The notes under the pieces were generated by a model. The model ran no database searches. It worked only from the letters and a program-made list of their open reading frames with translations, and had not been told where the DNA came from. Shown one piece after another: positions 1 to 4,800 of a DNA stretch of 7,642 nucleotides. The position numbers were made by a program, and so were the translations under genes. The stretch lies in contig JAAYND010000196.1 in assembly GCA_012521035.1 (NCBI GenBank), positions 1 to 7,642 on the forward strand, read 5' to 3'. The stretch is from Methanomicrobiales archaeon. Its GTDB lineage: Archaea; Halobacteriota; Methanomicrobia; Methanomicrobiales; Methanoculleaceae. Numbering within the stretch: the first letter of the stretch is position 1; every line of letters starts with the position of its first letter.

Positions 1-895
1 CCGTATCCGCCGTGTAGTCAGGTGTTGCAAATGTGATCGTGAAGAGATACGTCCCCCGCGCCGCAAGCAGGCGGCCGAAGACCTCCCGGCTGAGAAGCGG
101 GGGGGATGGCCGGCAGAAGAATATCTCAGAGGGATCCTTCAGGTAGCCCCGGGCGAGCTCGACAAACTCAAACATCCGCGAGAGCGTGAGCGCCGCTGCA
201 ACGTTTCGTTCCGGATCGACGGGGTCGATGACGACGAGCGGTTCATCAAATTTCTTCGTCCCGTGGTGTTCGATATCGATGACCACCCCCGGCACCCAGC
301 GGGCGGCGGCCTCAAGGAGCGGGTGGAACCCGCCGTAGTAGATCGTCAGGAGCTCACAGAGGTAGCCTGAGAAACCCCCGGTCATATGGTCGGACCCGTA
401 GACCCCGCCGGCCTTCGCAAACTGCTTTGCAAGGAGGATATCATCGACGTAACCATCGATGTGAGCCCGGATGTACCGGGTGTGAAACGGCGTTCGGTCC
501 ACGGCGCTCTTGATCTCGGTTGCGCTCTCCACGGCGTAACAGGGTACGAGATCGATATCGAGCGAGTTGATCGTCGCGTTTATGTAGGGGTGTTCTGCAT
601 ACTTCTCGCGCCAGGTCGCGCCGAACTCCTCCGCGATCCGACGTGCCAGGGACAGTCCCTTCTCCTGCAGATCCTCCCGTGGGAGGGAGGGATCGAAGAG
701 CATAAAGATGTCGAGGTCGCGATCGCCCCGGACGAATGTATCGCGGGCGACTGACCCGACCATCATCGCCTTCGCCATACCGGACTGCTCCACCGCCTCG
801 ATCAGGCGCCCTCCAACCGTCCTGATATAGGCCCGCTCCTCCGGCGTGGGGCGGATCCGCCTGAGTACCTCCTCTTCACAGGGGCACCGGGTCAA
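1..895 (-). CDS. cca: CCA tRNA nucleotidyltransferase, archaeal class I (partial, C-terminus off window)
   Basis: The enzyme adds or repairs the 3'-terminal CCA of tRNAs using CTP and ATP in the cytoplasm. The 298 codons present translate to a recognisable archaeal class I enzyme. It has a nucleotidyltransferase core with VGSVARDTF (residues 46-54), the catalytic pair D60/D62 in RGDRDLDIF and the third carboxylate D115 in LDIDLVPCY. These are followed by the family segments SAVDRTPFHTRYI (130-142), GGVYGSDHMTGGFSGYLCELL (163-183) and the DPVDPERNVAA stretch (224-234). In the Archaeoglobus enzyme, as I recall it, the first catalytic acid is Glu; here it is Asp. The chosen start is TTG at 895-893. 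It is preceded by GAGGT six bases upstream and overlaps the thpR stop as TTGA, and no in-frame ATG or GTG lies nearby before the conserved core. The family is usually about 440-450 residues, so roughly the last third (tail and body domains) is missing. Identification is firm; the start codon is moderately sure. Confidence 0.93.
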   Translation of the reverse strand, partial: MTRCPCEEEVLRRIRPTPEERAYIRTVGGRLIEAVEQSGMAKAMMVGSVARDTFVRGDRDLDIFMLFDPSLPREDLQEKGLSLARRIAEEFGATWREKYAEHPYINATINSLDIDLVPCYAVESATEIKSAVDRTPFHTRYIRAHIDGYVDDILLAKQFAKAGGVYGSDHMTGGFSGYLCELLTIYYGGFHPLLEAAARWVPGVVIDIEHHGTKKFDEPLVVIDPVDPERNVAAALTLSRMFEFVELARGYLKDPSEIFFCRPSPPLLSREVFGRLLAARGTYLFTITFATPDYTADT

Positions 896-1431
896 AGCGC
901 TACCTCCGCGAGGTCCTCGTAGATCGCCCCCCGGGGCGTGAGCGTGCTCTTCTTGAGTTTGATGCTCTCCACCCTGAACTTCCCGAACGGTTCATGGGGC
1001 ATACACTCCACCTGCCGGAGAAGCGAGGGGTGGAACTCCTTCACCCGTGCAAGCGTCACGTGGGGTCGGAAGGGACGGCGCTCCCGGGAAAACCCGAGCG
1101 GTTCGAGGAGGTCGTCCACCTGCCGGGCGAGGGCGGCGCTCTCCCCGGCGTCGGTGACATCGCACCAGATCACCCTCGGCCTGCGCGGGGGGTTGCAGAC
1201 CGCGCAACCGATCGTCACCTCGAAGGGTTCGGCCCTGACCGCCCGGAGCGCCTCGGTGATCGCCTCGATCTCCTCTGGTGCGACCTCACCGAGGAACTTC
1301 ACCGTTATGTGAAGGTTTCCCGGGTCGACGATCGAGAGGCGGCCACCGGACTCCGCCAGGGTCGCCCGGGACTCGCGAGCCCGTTCGCGGATCTCTTCGG
1401 GCAGATCGATTGCAACAAACGTCCTGACCAT
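892..1431 (-). CDS. thpR: RNA 2',3'-cyclic phosphodiesterase (2'-5' RNA ligase family)
   Basis: This 179-residue protein belongs to the 2H phosphoesterase superfamily, whose LigT/ThpR members hydrolyse RNA 2',3'-cyclic phosphate ends to 2'-phosphates and in vitro reversibly join 2'-5' linked tRNA halves. Both hallmark HxTx motifs are present and about 80 residues apart, as expected for the two-lobed fold: HITV at 41-44 (in NLHITVKFLGEV) and HVTL at 124-127 (in RPFRPHVTLARVK). The N-terminal MVRTFVAIDLPEEIRE is typical and supports the ATG at 1431-1429. No strong Shine-Dalgarno precedes it, only AGGT about nine bases upstream, so the transcript could be leaderless or weakly led. Its stop overlaps the cca start by four bases, so the two are probably translated in sequence. 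Pairing with cca fits a role in processing or repairing tRNA ends, though the natural substrate in archaea is not settled. Confidence 0.94.
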   Translation of the reverse strand: MVRTFVAIDLPEEIRERARESRATLAESGGRLSIVDPGNLHITVKFLGEVAPEEIEAITEALRAVRAEPFEVTIGCAVCNPPRRPRVIWCDVTDAGESAALARQVDDLLEPLGFSRERRPFRPHVTLARVKEFHPSLLRQVECMPHEPFGKFRVESIKLKKSTLTPRGAIYEDLAEVAL

Positions 1432-1592
1432 GGTATTGTACCTATTCGTGCTTCACCCTACAAAAGGTGATTGACAGATGGGGGCCAGCGCGAGTACCGG
1501 TAGCTGCATGCTCCATAATAAAAACCCGCGGGCCCTATATCAGAGCTGATATATCAGACCAGCACAAAACCATAACGACCAAATCCGGGGGT
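1432..1592. promoter_or_regulatory. Divergent intergenic region between thpR and nrdH
   Basis: These 161 bases separate the minus-strand thpR-cca pair from the plus-strand nrdH-nrdD pair. AT-rich, TATA-like elements stand out of otherwise GC-rich sequence. For the plus strand these are CCCTATATCAG (1533-1543) and TGATATATCA (1547-1556), about 40-55 bases before the nrdH ATG, which would allow a short leader. For the minus strand the complement reads GTTTTTATTATGG (1513-1525), about 85 bases before thpR; this is a weak candidate. An 8-bp CCCGCGGG palindrome lies at 1525-1532 between the two AT-rich blocks. No stable hairpin, riboswitch or small gene was recognised. Which element serves which direction is inferred from position only. 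Confidence 0.45.
1536..1558 (+). promoter_or_regulatory. TATATCAGA direct repeats and CTGATATATCAG palindrome (candidate operator overlapping TATA box)
   Basis: TATATCAGA occurs at 1536-1544 and again at 1550-1558, start to start 14 bp apart. The second copy lies within the perfect 12-bp inverted repeat CTGATATATCAG at 1546-1557. A symmetric site on top of the likely TATA box of the nrdH-nrdD operon is a classic arrangement for a dimeric archaeal repressor. It is AT-rich like the bacterial NrdR box but does not match that consensus closely. The repeat is seen directly; its regulatory role is inference. Confidence 0.4.
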
Positions 1593-1868
1593 ATGACCAT
1601 TTCCGATACAGCGCAATTCATCGTATATACATTAGAATTCTGCCCAAACTGTGAGATTCTCAAAGAGTTCCTGGCTTCCAGAAGCGTTTCCTACACCGAG
1701 TGCGATATGGCGTCCATAGAAGCGCTGACGGAACTCCGCATGAACGGCGTATTCGTCCAGGAAGCGCCGGTGCTCCAGAAAGATGACGCCTTCTATACGT
1801 CCGGCGATCTCTTTCCCGGCGGCGCGTTCCAGGAAGACCTTGTCGCCGACCTGATCGCGGGGGCATGA
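1593..1868 (+). CDS. nrdH: NrdH-like glutaredoxin/thioredoxin-fold protein
   Basis: This is a 91-residue redoxin. After a short beta strand (FIVYTLEF) comes the dithiol active site C17-P-N-C20, then a helix (EILKEFLAS), a second strand (SVSYTECDM) and the cis-proline signature EAPVL (residues 57-61). That is the order and size of a glutaredoxin/NrdH fold. The ATG at 1593 was chosen because it directly precedes this domain and lies downstream of the TATA-like elements. The frame stays open upstream to 1467, but that stretch crosses the promoter region and shows no protein character. Only a G-run touches the start, so leaderless initiation is possible. The stop overlaps the nrdD start as ATGA. 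A conserved thioredoxin-like NrdH encoded in the RNR operon is reported to pass electrons from a ferredoxin:disulfide reductase to the Methanosarcina barkeri class III RNR. The same role is the best reading here. The exact redox partner is not visible in this window. Confidence 0.82.
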   Translation: MTISDTAQFIVYTLEFCPNCEILKEFLASRSVSYTECDMASIEALTELRMNGVFVQEAPVLQKDDAFYTSGDLFPGGAFQEDLVADLIAGA

Positions 1869-4800
1869 GGTTGGTCCGCAAGTCGACGCAGACGACTATA
1901 TTTGGGGAGTTCGTCCCCGTCCTCCCCAAAGTCCGAACATCACGGGGCTACCTCCTCGACTGGGACAGGAACCGGATCGTCAGGCAGATCCTGGAGGAGA
2001 CCCGGCTGGTCGAGGTCTTCTATGGCTATGAGGGGGCCGATGAGGAGATTGCGAAGGATATCGCACGAAGGGTCGAGAAGAAGATCCAGATGCTCGGCCT
2101 GCAATCTCTCTCCGGCCCACTGATCCGCGAGATCGTCAACATGACGCTCCTTGAACGCGGGCTTACATCCTACAGGAACGTCTGCACCCGGGTGGGAACC
2201 CCGGTCTTTGATGCGCACCTCATCGATGTCGGGCGGGGGTTTGAGGCGCGGGATAACGCCAACCTCCAGGAGAACGCCGAGACGTCGCACAAGAAGAAGG
2301 CCGACAAGATCAGTAAGGAGCAGTACCTCCTGCAGCTCCCCCCAGAACTCGCAGACCACCACCTCAGGGGCGACCTCCACATCCACGACCTGGAATACTT
2401 CGGGACGAGGCCGTTCTGCATCGACGGGAGCACCGCCATACCGGTTATGGAGAACGGGCATATCAGGAGCATCCTCCCGGTGGAACTCTCCTTCTCCGGC
2501 GACGAGTGGCGCCCTGAGGATCTCTCCGCACTCACGCCGACTGGCTGGAGACGGGTGAGCAGGGTGACCCGCCGGCGGGTGAGTCCGGGCGAGATGCTCC
2601 GGATCCAGACATCGAGTGGACGGTCGCTCTCGGTCACCGGCGAGCACCGTATACCGGTAAAGACCGATGGCGGCATGGCCATCCGCCGTGCCGATGAGGT
2701 GCGCGCAGGGGATACGCTGTACGGGATCCCGGAGACCAATGCCATCCGCGGGGAGAGGGTGGAGGCGATCGACCTCGTCCAGGAACTCGCAGCATCGGTT
2801 CCGACCCACCTCCTCAAGAACGTCTACGTCCGGGGTGTCGGCGGGATATTTGCCGACGTGGTGCGGACCGGGAAGGCCGCTTCATACGCCGATATATCCC
2901 GTACGCTTGGAGTCGGGCACCAGGAGCAGTGGTACACCCGTGGGATCATGCCGATCGTCCACTTCGCCGCATTCTCCCGCCGCTACGGCATCGAGGATTA
3001 CGGGGAGGCCACCATCGGTGCTACCGGGAGCAGGGATGAACTGCCGGCGATCCTCACGCTTACGCCTGAACTCATACGGCTCCTTGGGTTCTTCACCGCT
3101 CATGAGAGTTACAATGTATCGCCCGGAGACAGACCGTACAACCCGCCGATCGCCGGGGGCGCGTTGGCAGCGGCAGTACTCGCCGGCTGGAGACCCGAGA
3201 CCACAGCCGTTTACTGGGTTAAAGCAGAGCGTAGTCGGACCGTAGAGGTCACCCCCGGCGGAGACCTCAACCACCTGCTCTTCCGCTACGTCTTCGGCAC
3301 GGCAGAAAAGCGTCTCCCGGGGATAGTATACCACCTTGATGACGCGCTCCTCCATGAGTTCCTCTCGGGCCTCTTCACCGGGGATGGTAATGTGTACTAC
3401 CGCCCCGGGAAGCCGGACTGCTTCGTCAACTACGCCACCACATCCCCGGCACTCCGGCAGGAACTCTCGCTCCTTCTTAGTGCGCTCGGGATCACCTCAG
3501 AGATCGCTGAACTCTACGATGAGGAGGGTCGACCGGCGTACTACCGGATCGAGGTTACCGACCGGGAGGATATCGAGACGCTGGCCCGGTACGTCACGTT
3601 CCTCGATGGTCGGCAGGACTACGTCGACAGATTCCTCTCTGCGGTAGAGGCAGGAGAGAGGGAGGAACAAAAAGAGACCGTCGTGGAAGTCTCGCCGGCG
3701 GAGTCTACCGGCGAGTACGTCTACGACCTCTTCCTCGCCGGCGATGGGACCGAGGAGAGCCATACGTTCTACGCCTCCGATGGCCTGCTCATCCACAACT
3801 GCCAGGACTGGGATCTCCGGTACTTCTTCTACTACGGCCTGATGCCCGATGGTAACGGGACAAAGGCATCGGTCGCCGGGCCGGCGAAGAGGGCAGAGGT
3901 TGCGGTGCTCCATGCGGTCAAGGCGCTCGGGTCAGCCCAGACGAACTTCGCCGGCGGCCAGGGTTACTACAACTTCCTGACGTTCATGGCCCCGTACCTT
4001 GAGGGGATGGAGTACGAGGAGGTCAAGCAGCTGATGCAGATGTTCGTCTACGAGATGACCCAGATGATGGTCGCACGGGGCGGCCAGGTGGTCTTCTCGT
4101 CGGTCCAGCTCTCTCCGGGCGTCCCCACCCTCTGGAAGGATAAGCCCTGCGTCTACCGTGGCAAAGTCTGGGACGGGGAGCAGGCGCCGCTCCGGACATA
4201 CGGTGAGTTCGAGCGGGAGGTCAGGCTCCTCTTCAAGGCGCTGATGGAGGTCATGCTCGAGGGGGACTACTGGGGCAAACCCTTCTCCTTCCCGAAACCC
4301 GAGATCAGCATCGAACCCGACTTCCTCACCGAGGACGAGGAGTTCAACCGGGAGCACCCCGATCTTCCGACATACCGCGATCTCTACCTGATGACGTTTG
4401 AACTCGCATCCAAGTACGGCACCCCCTACTACGATAACCAGATCCCGCCCTACCGGGGCGCCGGTGAGGGGATATCCTGCTACCAGTGCCTCGCGGGCGA
4501 TGAGCTGGTTCCGGTAGCGGATAGCAGTGGTGCGATCATCGTCAGGGCGATCGGCGACCTCTTCGACGCCGCAGCAAAGAACGGAAAGAGGGTCGACTCG
4601 TTCGGCACAGAGCTCGCCTACTACGATGGCATGGCACCGAGCATTGATTTCGGGACACTTGAGGCATCGCTCCGCCCGTTCCACGGCATCATGCGGCAGC
4701 GATACACCGGTGACCTCCTCAAGATCACGCTGGAGTCCGGCCGGCAGATCACGGTCACACCCGATCACCCGGTGTACGTCCTGGGTGGCGGGCGGTTTGT

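Noticed and set aside
386..754. Open 122-codon plus-strand frame at the left end
   Set aside because: It lies antisense to the cca gene, whose translation matches the archaeal CCA-adding enzyme throughout; the plus-strand product has no recognisable features.
994..1470. Open 158-codon plus-strand frame over thpR
   Set aside because: It is a shadow of thpR in GC-rich DNA. The minus strand has both HxTx motifs and the plus-strand product shows no domain.
1525..1532. CCCGCGGG palindrome as a terminator or operator
   Set aside because: An 8-bp GC palindrome without a loop is common in GC-rich DNA; nothing nearby supports a specific role.
1467..1592. N-terminal 42-codon extension of the redoxin frame
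   Set aside because: It runs through the AT-rich promoter and palindrome region and adds no conserved sequence; the redoxin fold begins right after the ATG at 1593.
1940..2809. Long 289-codon minus-strand frame opposite nrdD
   Set aside because: It is antisense to the ATP-cone and intein 1 coding sequence. High GC in third positions leaves such frames open, and no motif supports it.
2417..3799. Reading the long central insertions as separate genes or a group I intron
   Set aside because: The frame is continuous with nrdD and the insertions begin with Cys and end with Asn before Cys, with blocks A, B, F and G, which is diagnostic for inteins.
3932..4768. Open 278-codon minus-strand frame opposite the middle extein and intein 2
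   Set aside because: It is antisense to strongly conserved NrdD sequence and its own product is not recognisable.
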